DNA of 64,000 nt from contig NZ_CACZTX010000003.1 in NCBI RefSeq assembly GCF_902784195.1, positions 24,068 through 88,067 of the forward strand, in the 5' to 3' direction. A program made the translations under genes and the position numbers. The stretch is from an uncultured Methanobrevibacter sp. (GTDB lineage: Archaea; Methanobacteriota; Methanobacteria; Methanobacteriales; Methanobacteriaceae). A model generated the notes under the pieces. It worked only from the letters and a program-made list of their open reading frames with translations, ran no database searches and was not told the origin of the DNA. Shown here one piece after another: positions 40,558 to 49,208 of the stretch (position 1 is the first letter of the stretch; the number at the start of each line of letters is the position of its first letter).

Positions 40558-40821
40558 ATGAAATTTGTAATCAGACCTTATCATATGATGAGTCTTGGAG
40601 GATACATTGTGGAATATGATTTCCCTTACAGGGATTTGATTATTGTCAATGAAACCACTGAAGAGATTAAGTTTGAGATTCCGGTGTTTGATGGATCTTA
40701 CATTGAAGAGTATGAAAAGTTAGGTCTTAAGGTCATTCCTGTCAGTGAACATGACAGCTATTTAAACTTATATAAGAAAGCGCATGCTGAATTGGATGCG
40801 TTAAAAGCTAAATTGGATTAA
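40558..40821 (+). CDS. ehbP: Energy-converting hydrogenase B subunit P
   Basis: An 87-residue soluble protein, assigned by position as EhbP. It holds YHMMSLGGYIVEYDFPYRDLI and a mixed alpha/beta pattern; no cofactor motif is visible. GGTGAT precedes the ATG. It closes the tightly packed operon. Confidence 0.85.
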   Translation: MKFVIRPYHMMSLGGYIVEYDFPYRDLIIVNETTEEIKFEIPVFDGSYIEEYEKLGLKVIPVSEHDSYLNLYKKAHAELDALKAKLD

Positions 40822-41003
40822 TTGGGGATAAACTTCATAATTTTCCTCATAAATAGAAGTCTTTAAAAAAAAATTTTTATCTCCAATTAACCTTTTTAGA
40901 TTTTTGAAAATAGTGTCTTGATTATTCTATTTTCAATTAATCTTTTTTGGATTTTTGATAATCTTTAAATAATTGAATATTTTAAGTATTATTAGGTAAT
41001 ATT

Positions 41004-41663
41004 ATGAATAGTATTTCTTTAACAATTACAACTAAAGAAGAGAAAGGAGTTCTTGATGAGATAACAGACATTCTTTCAAGTCATGGAATCAACATTTCAT
41101 ATGTTCATCTATACGTAAAGGATGATGTTGGAACATTGAATCTAGAGCTTGATCATGTTGAGAAACTCGATGAATTAATCGAAGACTTAGAGTCTAAGGA
41201 CTTTATTTTAGACATTGAAATTCACGGTTCCTTAAATGACATTTTCGGTAAAAGGGTTCTTATTTTCGGTGGCGGAGCTCAAGTATCTCAAGTTGCAGTT
41301 GGGGCCATTACAGAGGCAGATAGGCATAATATACGTGGAGAACGTATAAGTGTGGATACTATTCCTTTAGTTGGTGAAGAGAATATTGCAGAGGCAGTTG
41401 ATGCCGTAAACAGATTGCCTCGTGTTGGTGTGCTTGTCCTTGCAGGGTCCCTGATGGGCGGTAAGATCACTGAAACTGTAAGAAAGTTAAAGGAAAAGCA
41501 TGAGGACTTGATTGTCATCACTTTGAACATGCCTGGAAGTGTAACAGATGAAGCTGATTTGATTGTTACAGATCCGATTCAGGCTGGTGTAATGGCAGTT
41601 ATGGCAGTTGCAAGCACTGCAGTATTTGATGTAAAGAGATTAGCAAAGAATAATAAGTTCTAA
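41004..41663 (+). CDS. ehbQ: ACT-domain DUF5612 protein, probably the gene named ehbQ
   Basis: A 219-residue soluble protein. An ACT domain occupies residues 1-75 ([21 protein letters not shown]). The rest is a Rossmann-like domain with [35 protein letters not shown] and [20 protein letters not shown]. This is a methanogen-conserved family. It follows ehbP after 180 bp on the same strand, and from the Methanothermobacter order I believe it corresponds to EhbQ. Its features suggest a ligand sensor rather than an electron-transfer part. Confidence 0.75.
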   Translation: MNSISLTITTKEEKGVLDEITDILSSHGINISYVHLYVKDDVGTLNLELDHVEKLDELIEDLESKDFILDIEIHGSLNDIFGKRVLIFGGGAQVSQVAVGAITEADRHNIRGERISVDTIPLVGEENIAEAVDAVNRLPRVGVLVLAGSLMGGKITETVRKLKEKHEDLIVITLNMPGSVTDEADLIVTDPIQAGVMAVMAVASTAVFDVKRLAKNNKF

Positions 41664-41796
41664 TCATTTTCATTATTCTTTTTTAACATAATATTTATTA
41701 GTCTATTTGACTAATATTATTCTATACTTTTATTTTTTGATATTTTATCAGGAATTCTTATTTTTTATTATATTTTATTTTATGGATGTGTTTTGA

Positions 41797-42531
41797 ATTA
41801 CTAGAAAAGAAAAGTTTGTGCATGGTTTAAGGTTAGGTATCCCAATCACATTTGGATATATTCCAATGGGAATTGGATATGCAGCTTTAGCTATTAAGGC
41901 GGGTCTCACTCCATTTGAGACAGTTTCAATGTCTGTTCTTATTTATGCAGGTGCTGGACAGATCATGATAGCGACCATGTTGGCTCAAGGGGCAACTCTT
42001 TTCAATATTGTCTTGACTTCATTTGTGCTCAATTTCAGATATTTTGTAATGAACACATGCATTTACAACAAGGTTGATGACGCTTCCCTTGCCGTTAGAA
42101 TACCTTCGTCACACCTTGCTGTTGATGAAGCCTTTGCAATGTTCATGCTAATGGAAGAGTCTTCCATATGGACTTATATTGGTCTTGCAGGGATTGCATG
42201 GCTGTCTTGGATTTTTGGAGCAATCATTGGTGTTATAGTCTTGAATGTGCTTCCTATAATTGTTGCAAACAGTTTCAATATTTCCTTATATGCTTTATTT
42301 GTGGCACTATTGGTTCCTGCAGTTAAGGAAAGCAAGGAATTGGCTATTTTAGTTGTAATAACCGCTATCTTAAATGTTGTATTGCAGTTTTTCATTGGAA
42401 ATTGGTCATTGATTATAGCTATTCTTTTAGGTGCTCTCATTGGAATGTATATAGTTGATGATGATACTGTTTTAGGTGATGCCTATAAGGCAGCTGATGA
42501 GAATTGCAGTAATAAGGAGGTACAACAATGA
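41797..42531 (+). CDS. azlC: Branched-chain amino acid exporter AzlC, AUU start likely
   Basis: Large subunit of the AzlCD exporter, six or seven helices. The first helix carries GLRLGIPITFGYIPMGIGYA, the usual AzlC entry, and LNFRYFVMNTCIY is conserved. The first standard start codon (GTG 41818) would cut the family N terminus. Upstream in frame are ATT-ACT-AGA-AAA-GAA-AAG-TTT, giving a normal basic leader, preceded by a TGA. GGATGTG lies 6 nt before the ATT at 41797, so I start there. The stop overlaps azlD by 4 nt. Confidence 0.85.
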   Translation: MTRKEKFVHGLRLGIPITFGYIPMGIGYAALAIKAGLTPFETVSMSVLIYAGAGQIMIATMLAQGATLFNIVLTSFVLNFRYFVMNTCIYNKVDDASLAVRIPSSHLAVDEAFAMFMLMEESSIWTYIGLAGIAWLSWIFGAIIGVIVLNVLPIIVANSFNISLYALFVALLVPAVKESKELAILVVITAILNVVLQFFIGNWSLIIAILLGALIGMYIVDDDTVLGDAYKAADENCSNKEVQQ

Positions 42532-42851
42532 ATATTACTTTACTCATTATTCTTTGTGCACTTGTTACCTTCATTCCAAGGGTAATTCCAGCAATATTTA
42601 TGGAAAGATTGAATTTCTCTCCAAAATTCGAGAAATTCCTGAATCTGATTCCATATACTGCACTTGCTGCACTTATTTGTCCTGGTGTGTTGACTGTAGA
42701 CCCTAACTTATGGTACATAGGTCTTATTGGAGCGGTAATTGCAGGTGGACTCGCATGGAAAAAGGTACCTCTTGGAGCTATTGTTATTTTAACTGTGATA
42801 GTTTTAGTTGCAGTTTACTTAATTGTGCCGTTTTTCCCAGTTTTAATTTAA
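42528..42851 (+). CDS. azlD: Branched-chain amino acid exporter AzlD
   Basis: The small partner of AzlC, 107 residues with three or four helices. FIPRVIPAIFMERLNFSPKF and LNLIPYTALAALICPGVL are typical of AzlD. AAGGAGGT precedes the ATG, which overlaps the azlC stop. Together the two export branched-chain amino acids in characterised bacteria. Confidence 0.93.
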   Translation: MNITLLIILCALVTFIPRVIPAIFMERLNFSPKFEKFLNLIPYTALAALICPGVLTVDPNLWYIGLIGAVIAGGLAWKKVPLGAIVILTVIVLVAVYLIVPFFPVLI

Positions 42852-42906
42852 TTCTTTTATTTTTTTAAAGAATTCTTTTTTTACTTTTTTAATTTTATTT
42901 CATTTT

Positions 42907-43788
42907 TTAGCTATTATCACATAGCTCCTTATATTCACAGTTTTCACACTTTTTCAAGCCAGTTTTTACTGTAGGTATTTCACCATTTTCAACTATCTTG
43001 TTTACACTGGTCAAGACTTTAAAAAAACTTTTTCTTGCATCTGTGTCTATTATCACAGCTCTTCTATCAGCTATTTTCAAGTAATCAATGTATGCCACTG
43101 TAACATATGTGTTGAATTCCTGTTCTATTAGAAGCGCATTAGCTATTGCTTCCATGAAATCACCATCCCAAACCCCATTTATCGGAGGATTTGATGATTT
43201 CAGTGATATTGGGAAGTAATTTCCCTTTTCTACTTCAATTTTATCTATAACTCCAATCAAGTCTAAACCGATATCTCTTATTAGATAGTTATACATGCTG
43301 GTTGGGAAAAACAGGTTTTGGATTTCGCCACCATCCTTATCAAGAACTTTCATGGATTGGGCAACTTTTAGAGAAAGTATTTTGATATTTAAGTTTATTT
43401 CATTGATCAGTTCTTTTTTTATTTCATTTAGATTATTGCTATCTTTCTCTTTCTCTTTCTTTTCTTCATCAATGAATTCTATCTCTTCATCCTTTTTCAA
43501 GTTGCTTTCATCTATATCTTCTTTATCATTTATCTCTTCGATAATTTCAAATGTAGTTTTAACCTGATTGCTTATTCCAATTGAAAGTCTCTTTTCTATT
43601 TCATTCTCATCCATGTCCTTCTTAATGTGTCTTAAGTTTTTATGAAGAATGTCTTGTATGTCTATTCTAAGATCTTTTAATGTTTTTGAGATAAAATAAT
43701 CCTCTTCCACATCTTCATCAATGTTGCTTTGGAAATATAATTTCAAAGGACAGAACATATAACTTTTGATTGTAGATACACTTATCAT
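42907..43788 (-). CDS. Cas4/RecB-like PD-(D/E)XK protein, orphan
   Basis: A 293-residue protein of the Cas4 family type. SVSTIKSYMFCPLKLYF holds the first cluster Cys (C13), and C281, C284 and C290 (CENCEYKELC) complete a likely [4Fe-4S] site. The nuclease core has GLDLIGVIDKI (D182) and PISLKSS, where the usual catalytic E-x-K reads S195-L-K197. Residues about 60-135 are a very charged Lys/Glu insertion. No CRISPR array or other cas gene is nearby. GGAGTT precedes the ATG. The missing Glu suggests altered or lost cleavage. Confidence 0.8.
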   Translation of the reverse strand: MISVSTIKSYMFCPLKLYFQSNIDEDVEEDYFISKTLKDLRIDIQDILHKNLRHIKKDMDENEIEKRLSIGISNQVKTTFEIIEEINDKEDIDESNLKKDEEIEFIDEEKKEKEKDSNNLNEIKKELINEINLNIKILSLKVAQSMKVLDKDGGEIQNLFFPTSMYNYLIRDIGLDLIGVIDKIEVEKGNYFPISLKSSNPPINGVWDGDFMEAIANALLIEQEFNTYVTVAYIDYLKIADRRAVIIDTDARKSFFKVLTSVNKIVENGEIPTVKTGLKKCENCEYKELCDNS

Positions 43789-44300
43789 ATTTTTAACTCC
43801 ATATTATTCTGTGGATTAGTCTTTGTTTTTCATATAATAAATAATATGCAGTTATTTTTGATTATAATTTGTTAAAAATAGTTTATTTTATAAAATAATT
43901 ATAATTTTTTATTTTTATTAGAATTTAATAGTTTTTAATCAATTTTTGTATTAAGTTGAAAAATTGATTTTAGCTTGTAATTTTTTCTGTATTTTAATTA
44001 CAAAAACGATTAATTAAAATGATGGTTGTTAATTGATCACTATTAATTTTAATTCATTTTTTAAAAATAGTTTAATTTATATTAAAATTATAAAAATAGT
44101 TTTGAATGTAGGAGGATAATTTAGTTAAAAATAGTATTTTTTTTAAAAATTTAAAAAAAATAATTGGTTTTTCTTATTATCACTAAAGCTTTTTTTGATT
44201 ATTTTAAAATCACAGTTGTGTTTTTGCACAATTTCGCATTATGAAAATCTTTTTAATTTTTGAAATTTAACTATCTATTGTAAAATTAATCAGTGATTTT
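43789..44300. other. Intergenic gap, no gene seen
   Basis: About 510 bp between the divergent Cas4-like and GNAT genes, with many A/T homopolymers. In particular I see no antitoxin-like reading frame directly upstream of the GNAT gene. A GC-richer patch (CACAGTTGTGTTTTTGCACAATTTCGCATTATG, about 44211-44243) may hold the promoter. Confidence 0.55.
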
Positions 44301-44885
44301 ATGGATATTGAATATATTAAGGAGAATTATCGATTCGAAACACTTGGCACGAAACATGATTTATCTGAGTTTAAGTGTGCATCAGATGATTTAAATGATT
44401 TCTTAAAAAATGATGCATTATCCCAGCAAAATAGCAAATTAAACATAACAAAACTAGTAATGTGTGATGATTTAGTTGTTGCTTATGTTTCTCTATTGAC
44501 AGACACTATACTTTTAAAGGATATTCGTGATGAAGATATTAAACAAGATATTAAAGACCAATTATCCTTAAATTCAAAAAAGAGAAAACTTCCTGCAATT
44601 AAAATTGGTCGATTGGCTGTGGATGAGAAATATTCTGGGAAAGGACTGGGATCAGAAATATTGATGAGTGTCCTATTCAATATTAAAAACATTGCTGAAA
44701 ATAGTGTGGGATTGAGATTTGTTACAGTGGAGGGTTATGCAACCGCATATAATTTTTATGCAAATCATAATTTCATTAATCTAAAAAAAGATGATGAAAA
44801 GTTAAAAGAAAAATTAGATATCATAATAGAACGAAATCCGGAAGAGACATTCTATTTATATTTGGATTTAAGAGTTCTAGAATGA
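44301..44885 (+). CDS. TacT/AtaT-like GNAT acetyltransferase, possible toxin
   Basis: A 194-residue GNAT protein of the toxin-associated type. The N-terminal part FKCASDDLNDFLKNDALSQQ matches the F-x-C-x-x-x-x-L-N-x-F-L pattern of TacT/AtaT toxins. IKIGRLAVDEKYSGKGLGSE is the acetyl-CoA loop, and GYATAYNFYANHNFINL follows. Such toxins acetylate the amino group of charged tRNA. A partner would normally be a ribbon-helix-helix protein encoded upstream on the same strand; none is seen. Instead a 46-residue gene overlaps its 3' end from the other strand. Confidence 0.82.
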   Translation: MDIEYIKENYRFETLGTKHDLSEFKCASDDLNDFLKNDALSQQNSKLNITKLVMCDDLVVAYVSLLTDTILLKDIRDEDIKQDIKDQLSLNSKKRKLPAIKIGRLAVDEKYSGKGLGSEILMSVLFNIKNIAENSVGLRFVTVEGYATAYNFYANHNFINLKKDDEKLKEKLDIIIERNPEETFYLYLDLRVLE

Positions 44886-45017
44886 TACCTTTCTAGCGGC
44901 ATCATACCTCTTTTTAAATTCTTTATCTTTTTCGGTAAGAGGTTCAACCATTTTGTTTAAAAAATCAGATGCTTCTTTACCATATAATGTAGGAGTATCT
45001 CCAATTGGCTTTGCCAT
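44877..45017 (-). CDS. Small 46-residue protein overlapping GNAT tail, putative antitoxin
   Basis: A complete short gene too small for most ORF cut-offs. It begins MAKPIGDTPTLYGKEASDFL and ends in a helical, highly charged segment containing EKDKEFKKRYDAARK. AGAGGTGA lies 5 nt before the ATG, among the best ribosome binding sites in the window, and TTATTTAAATA (about 45058-45068) serves as TATA box. Its last nine bases overlap the last nine of the GNAT gene. Size, charge and position suggest a neutralising partner, but this is inference; I see no DNA-binding motif. Confidence 0.75.
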   Translation of the reverse strand: MAKPIGDTPTLYGKEASDFLNKMVEPLTEKDKEFKKRYDAARKVSF

Positions 45018-45057
45018 GTTTTTCACCTCTTTTAATTAGTACAGTTAGTATGTCTCT

Positions 45058-45068
45058 TATTATTTAAA
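45058..45068 (-). promoter_or_regulatory. TATA box of the small protein gene
   Basis: A TATTTAAATAA-like box lies about 45 nt before the ATG at 45017 on the minus strand, giving a predicted leader of roughly 15-20 nt that contains AGAGGTGA. Confidence 0.4.
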
Positions 45069-45173
45069 TAACTGTTGTTTTAATGGGTTATATGGGGTTT
45101 ACTATTTATTAAACAATCTAATTTGGCTTATTTTTTTATTTTTAGTTATTTGGAATTTTATTTATTATATGTT

Positions 45174-46286
45174 CTAAACAGGACTTTCTCTTAATTTAAT
45201 ATACTCATTTAAGGATTCTCTAGTAGTTCCAACAAGAATTCTATACTTTTCAAACTCTCCATTTTTAAGAACCTTTTCTATTTTTCCTCTTGCGACTACT
45301 TCTTCTCCATCAACCACTTCTCCAGCATATGTGTGTGTTAGAGATGCTAATTCTGAGATTTCAATATCAGGTCCTTCAAGGATTTCAACATCTTCTATTG
45401 TATATACTGCAGGATTGTCAAAAGCTCCTAATGCACTCTTTATTGTGCAGTTAACTTTCGCAAATCCTTCTGGTTCGTATACGGTATCTCCCCAGGTGCC
45501 TTCAATCTCATCATAGTTTCTGGTAGCCAGAATGTCGAATAAGGTTTCTCTAATGAGTCCTCTATTGCTTTTACGTTCCTCATACCAAGCGAACTCTTCT
45601 TTAGTTAGAGAGTCGTCTTTTATTCTCTTATCATATACGAAGTCCCAGAAATCATCATTGATTCTGTTTAATGTGATTGATTTGTCTAATTCGTCTATGA
45701 AAACAGCTTTGTCCTTGTTATCCTTGTATGCCTTGATTGCATTTCTATGGTTTTCAAGTCCGTAAACTACAAAGTCAAGATCAGAAGTTCCTGCCTTTTG
45801 AAGTCCTGGCAAGATTGATCCTGAGATTCCAAGGTCATCATAGCTGATATCTGCTACGTAATGGAAAAAGTCTGATAAGTCAAATAATTTGCTTAAGAGT
45901 TCCTCTTTATAGTCAAGTTCTTCACCATTTGCCACTTTAGTGTTGATTTCGTCATAATAGGTTTCTCTAAGACCTTTCAATCTTTCTTCCGGCTTGATGA
46001 TTCTTTCAACCTTATCTATAGGAACTCCCATCATTTCAACGTTTGTAACGTCACAGAAGTATAAGTAATCTGGGTGATTTTCTCTTAGGTATGCATAAGC
46101 TTCTTCAGATCCAACTTTGGAATATCTGATTCCGTCCTTTTCCCTGTCTCCGTTTTCATCTGGAATGTATCTTAAAAAGCAGATAATCCTATCTTCAGGG
46201 TGAATGTAATTGGTTGAAGCAAATAATAATCCATCTGTACTAATAATGAAATCTCTTGTTCTAACAGTTTTTTCGATTTTGTTCAT
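45174..46286 (-). CDS. Nucleotidyltransferase-fold protein (COG1665-like)
   Basis: A protein of 370 residues. The centre (about 165-185) has SGSILPGLQKAGTSDLDFVV, the GS-x-D-x-D pattern of polymerase-beta type nucleotidyltransferases. The N-terminal 100 residues include RDFIISTDGLLFAST and IICFLRYIPDENGDRE. A C-terminal beta domain starts near residue 270 (NCTIKSALGAFDNPAVYTI). I know it as an archaeal conserved family without a proven substrate. The start is the ATG with AGTGAT upstream rather than one ten codons earlier. Confidence 0.75.
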   Translation of the reverse strand: MNKIEKTVRTRDFIISTDGLLFASTNYIHPEDRIICFLRYIPDENGDREKDGIRYSKVGSEEAYAYLRENHPDYLYFCDVTNVEMMGVPIDKVERIIKPEERLKGLRETYYDEINTKVANGEELDYKEELLSKLFDLSDFFHYVADISYDDLGISGSILPGLQKAGTSDLDFVVYGLENHRNAIKAYKDNKDKAVFIDELDKSITLNRINDDFWDFVYDKRIKDDSLTKEEFAWYEERKSNRGLIRETLFDILATRNYDEIEGTWGDTVYEPEGFAKVNCTIKSALGAFDNPAVYTIEDVEILEGPDIEISELASLTHTYAGEVVDGEEVVARGKIEKVLKNGEFEKYRILVGTTRESLNEYIKLRESPV

Positions 46287-46874
46287 TTCAATCACTAATT
46301 TTGATTTAATAAGCATTATTTATAATATAGTATTTACTATATTCCCTTATTATTAATTAAGTTTTATATTTTTATTTTTTCTATTTTTTAAGCTAAATTT
46401 TCAATAGTTTTTAATTTAATAAAATAAAAGTTGATAATTTTTTGAGTTAATTTTTCAATACTTTTTAAGTTAATAAAAATTAAATCGATAATAATATTAA
46501 CTATCAAAACCTAACTAATATTGTAGTTAGTTCTATGTCATTTTTTCAAATTTTGTATTTGAATTTCTAGAAAGCTTTTAGCAATAAAAAGCTTGAATGA
46601 AGGAAATAATGGCATACGTGAACTTCCAACAAATCCATAATTTCAAAAATAGATTATGAATCGTTAATTATTGTAACGGCTTAATTATAGACTTTATTTC
46701 TATATTGTTAAATTGGATGTGAATCTAAAAGTTTTTTAGACTCTTATGAATATAACAAAAAGCAATTGGATTTGTCATCTGGTTAATGGTATTTCCCAGA
46801 GTTCTATAACTTGATTGTTATGATATGATTTGTAATTTAGACCTGGAAGAATTATTAAATCCGGAGGTGTCGAT
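46287..46874. other. Divergent gap with long leader of the CBS gene
   Basis: The part nearer the CBS gene (46590-46870) is less AT-rich than typical spacers here and could be a transcribed leader of over 200 nt. It includes a 20-codon frame beginning ATGAAGGAAATAATGG near 46596 without a good ribosome binding site. The other half is AT-rich. No RNA family is recognised. Confidence 0.4.
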
Positions 46875-47792
46875 ATGAAAGACAAAAACACTAAAAACTT
46901 GAGAAAATCTATGAATCGTGGTTCTGTTGAACATGAAACAAAAGTAGCTGATAATGAGGGCGAAATCATGACTCTCGCTAAAAAAGATGTCATTAGCATC
47001 CCTCCAACCAAGACCATTAAGGAAGCTGCTGAAATGATGATAGAACATGGATTCAGAAGATTACCAGTAACCCATCCTGGCTCAAATAAACTTTTGGGTA
47101 TTGTAACTGCTATGGATATTCTTGACTTCCTTGGTGGAGGAAGCAAATTTGATATAATAGAAAAGAAACATGATGACAACTTCTTGGCAGCAATCAATGA
47201 TCATGTTAAAGAGATTATGACAAGAGATGTTATTTCTATAAGTCCTAAATTTTCTATTAGAGAAAGTGTCGATTTAATGACCGAAAACGGCATTGGATCC
47301 TTACCTATTGTAGATAAAGAAGATAAATTAGTGGGAATAGTCACTGAAAGAGACTTCGCATTAGCACTTGCAGGTTCATTGACTAATGAGACTGTAGGTG
47401 ATATCATGATTAAGGATGTTATCACTACCACTCCTGGAACTCCTATTGAAAGCTGTTCCAAAATTATGGTAAGAAATAACTTAAGAAGAATTCCTGTTGT
47501 TGAAGAAGATAAATTAATAGGAATTGTTACTTCAACTGATATCTTAAGATTCTTTGGTGATAAAGAAATGTTTGCTTCTATGACCTCTAATAGTGGTTTA
47601 GATGTTTTAAAAAGAAAAATTTCTGAAATCATTAAACCAAACATATTAGTAACTGAATCTACTGTTAGATTAGGAGACTTATGTGAATTATTAGCTGAAA
47701 AGAACATTGGTGGTGTTCCTGTAGTTGATGATGATCAACTTGTAGGAATCGTCACTGAAAGAGATATTTTAAATACAGTTCTTAAAGAATAA
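46875..47792 (+). CDS. Protein with four CBS domains
   Basis: A 305-residue cytoplasmic protein made of two CBS pairs after a short charged N terminus. Repeats are recognised by KKDVISIPPTKTIKEAAEMM, VKEIMTRDVISISPKFSIRE, VGDIMIKDVITTTPGTPIES and ITERDI-type ends (LVGIVTERDI). CBS pairs bind AMP, ATP or SAM and often sense energy charge. GGAGGTG precedes the ATG. A second four-CBS protein follows downstream. The stop codon lies inside the first 46-bp repeat. Confidence 0.9.
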   Translation: MKDKNTKNLRKSMNRGSVEHETKVADNEGEIMTLAKKDVISIPPTKTIKEAAEMMIEHGFRRLPVTHPGSNKLLGIVTAMDILDFLGGGSKFDIIEKKHDDNFLAAINDHVKEIMTRDVISISPKFSIRESVDLMTENGIGSLPIVDKEDKLVGIVTERDFALALAGSLTNETVGDIMIKDVITTTPGTPIESCSKIMVRNNLRRIPVVEEDKLIGIVTSTDILRFFGDKEMFASMTSNSGLDVLKRKISEIIKPNILVTESTVRLGDLCELLAEKNIGGVPVVDDDQLVGIVTERDILNTVLKE

Positions 47793-47932
47793 TTAGATTT
47801 ATTTCTAATTGGATTATTAAGTAATTCCTAAAAAATAATTAGATTTATTTCTAATTGGATTATTTAGCAATTCCTAAAAAATAATTAGATTTATTTCTAA
47901 TTGGATTATTAAGCAATTCCTTAAAAATAATC
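47789..47932. repeat. 46-bp tandem repeat, three copies
   Basis: Units start at 47789, 47835 and 47881 and contain ATTAGATTTATTTCTAATTG, itself a small hairpin (ATTAGA/TCTAAT). They differ at a few bases and lie between the two CBS genes. They may act as terminators in series. Confidence 0.75.
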
Positions 47933-48136
47933 CATTTATTTCTTTAAGATTTTGTGGTTGCTCTTCTTTGTGAAGACCAATCAGGTAGCTATTGTTGAAC
48001 TTTTAAGAGATAGCTATTGGTAGGTTAGTTTATATCTTTGATTAGATACGCTATAGATTATTGCAATCCAAATTGAATCGATTCATTTGGATTCTTTCTA
48101 ATAGCTATTTCATTGGATTTTATCGTTGGTGTTATT

Positions 48137-48955
48137 ATGAAAATCAAAAATATAATGTCTGAAAATGTGGTATCTATTGATAAGAATTTAAACATATGTG
48201 ATTGTCTAAGAGTGATGTATAAGGATAACTTATCTAGAATACCAGTCACTAGTACCAATGAAAATAAAAAAGTTTTAGTCGGAATTATCTCAGAAAAAGA
48301 TATAGCTAATAAGTTAGGCTCCGCTAAATATGGTAATATGGCTCCTTCACATTTCCACGTATCCACTGTAATGGTCAAAGACTTGATCACAGTAGATGAG
48401 GATGATGATGTGACTGAAGTGGCAAAAATCTTGATTGACAAGAATATTGGTGCCATTCCAGTTTTATCTGATGGTGAAATGGTTGGAATCGTAACTAAAT
48501 CTGATTTCATATATTTATGCAAAGCTAAAGCATATGAAAAGATTTCAGTTAAGGATATTATGACAACAGATATTATTTCAATATCTGCAGATGATCGTTT
48601 AGTTCACGCAAGAAAAGTTATAATGGACTCAGGTGTCGGACGTTTATTACTTACTGAAGACAATGAGCTTGCAGGAATTATTACTTCAAAAGACATTGCA
48701 AAAGCATTTGTTTCATTCAGGAAACACACTCCTGACAAGTATCAATCCTCTCAAATCAAAGAGTTGATTGCAGGAGATTACATGTCTGCAAATGTGGAAA
48801 CAATCTCACAATATGCAACAGTTCCACAGCTTGCTGATGCAATGTTGGAAACTGGTTATAATGGTTACCCTGTAGTTGATGATGAAGATCAAATTATAGG
48901 AATTGTAACTCAATCAGATTTGCTAAAATTGATTTATGAAATGGAAACCCAATAG
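48137..48955 (+). CDS. Protein with four CBS domains
   Basis: A 272-residue protein, again two CBS pairs, beginning MKIKNIMSENVVSIDKN. Later repeats include VKDLITVDEDDDVTEVAK, VKDIMTTDIISISADDR and AGDYMSANVETISQ. GGTG precedes the ATG; an ATG eight codons earlier is in frame. It is not a recent copy of its neighbour because spacing and sequence differ. It ends at a strong terminator hairpin. Confidence 0.9.
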   Translation: MKIKNIMSENVVSIDKNLNICDCLRVMYKDNLSRIPVTSTNENKKVLVGIISEKDIANKLGSAKYGNMAPSHFHVSTVMVKDLITVDEDDDVTEVAKILIDKNIGAIPVLSDGEMVGIVTKSDFIYLCKAKAYEKISVKDIMTTDIISISADDRLVHARKVIMDSGVGRLLLTEDNELAGIITSKDIAKAFVSFRKHTPDKYQSSQIKELIAGDYMSANVETISQYATVPQLADAMLETGYNGYPVVDDEDQIIGIVTQSDLLKLIYEMETQ

Positions 48956-48983
48956 AGACTGTTTCAAGATTGATTTTGGTTTT

Positions 48984-49012
48984 AAGCATAAGTTTTCTTA
49001 TGCTTTATTTTT
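48984..49012 (+). terminator. Strong hairpin terminator
   Basis: AAGCATAAG (48984-48992) pairs perfectly with CTTATGCTT (48997-49005) around a TTTT loop, followed by T-rich sequence. Confidence 0.75.
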
Positions 49013-49208
49013 CTTTTTTCTATTTTTTATTTAAATTTTAATTAATTGTTCTTATTTTTCTATTTTGTACTATTTTTATGCATTATTTTGAATTTACTTA
49101 GGTTATTTAAGTTTTTTTACCATATTGCTTTTTATACTATGATTAATATATAAAAAATAGTAAATAAATATCATTTTTAAATTAAAATTATTTAACTGGA
49201 GTTTTATT

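Noticed and set aside
42907..43788. Member of a CRISPR-Cas adaptation module
   Set aside because: No Cas1, Cas2 or repeat array lies anywhere in the window; similarity to Cas4 alone does not imply a CRISPR role.
46775..47197. Minus-strand ORF of 140 codons
   Set aside because: It is antisense to the first CBS protein, whose own frame, start and domains are clear.
47201..47707. Minus-strand ORF of 168 codons
   Set aside because: It is a shadow of the CBS repeats on the other strand.
47789..47932. Possible CRISPR array
   Set aside because: The three copies abut with no unique spacers, and no cas genes are linked. The same applies to the 25-bp and 16-bp repeats.
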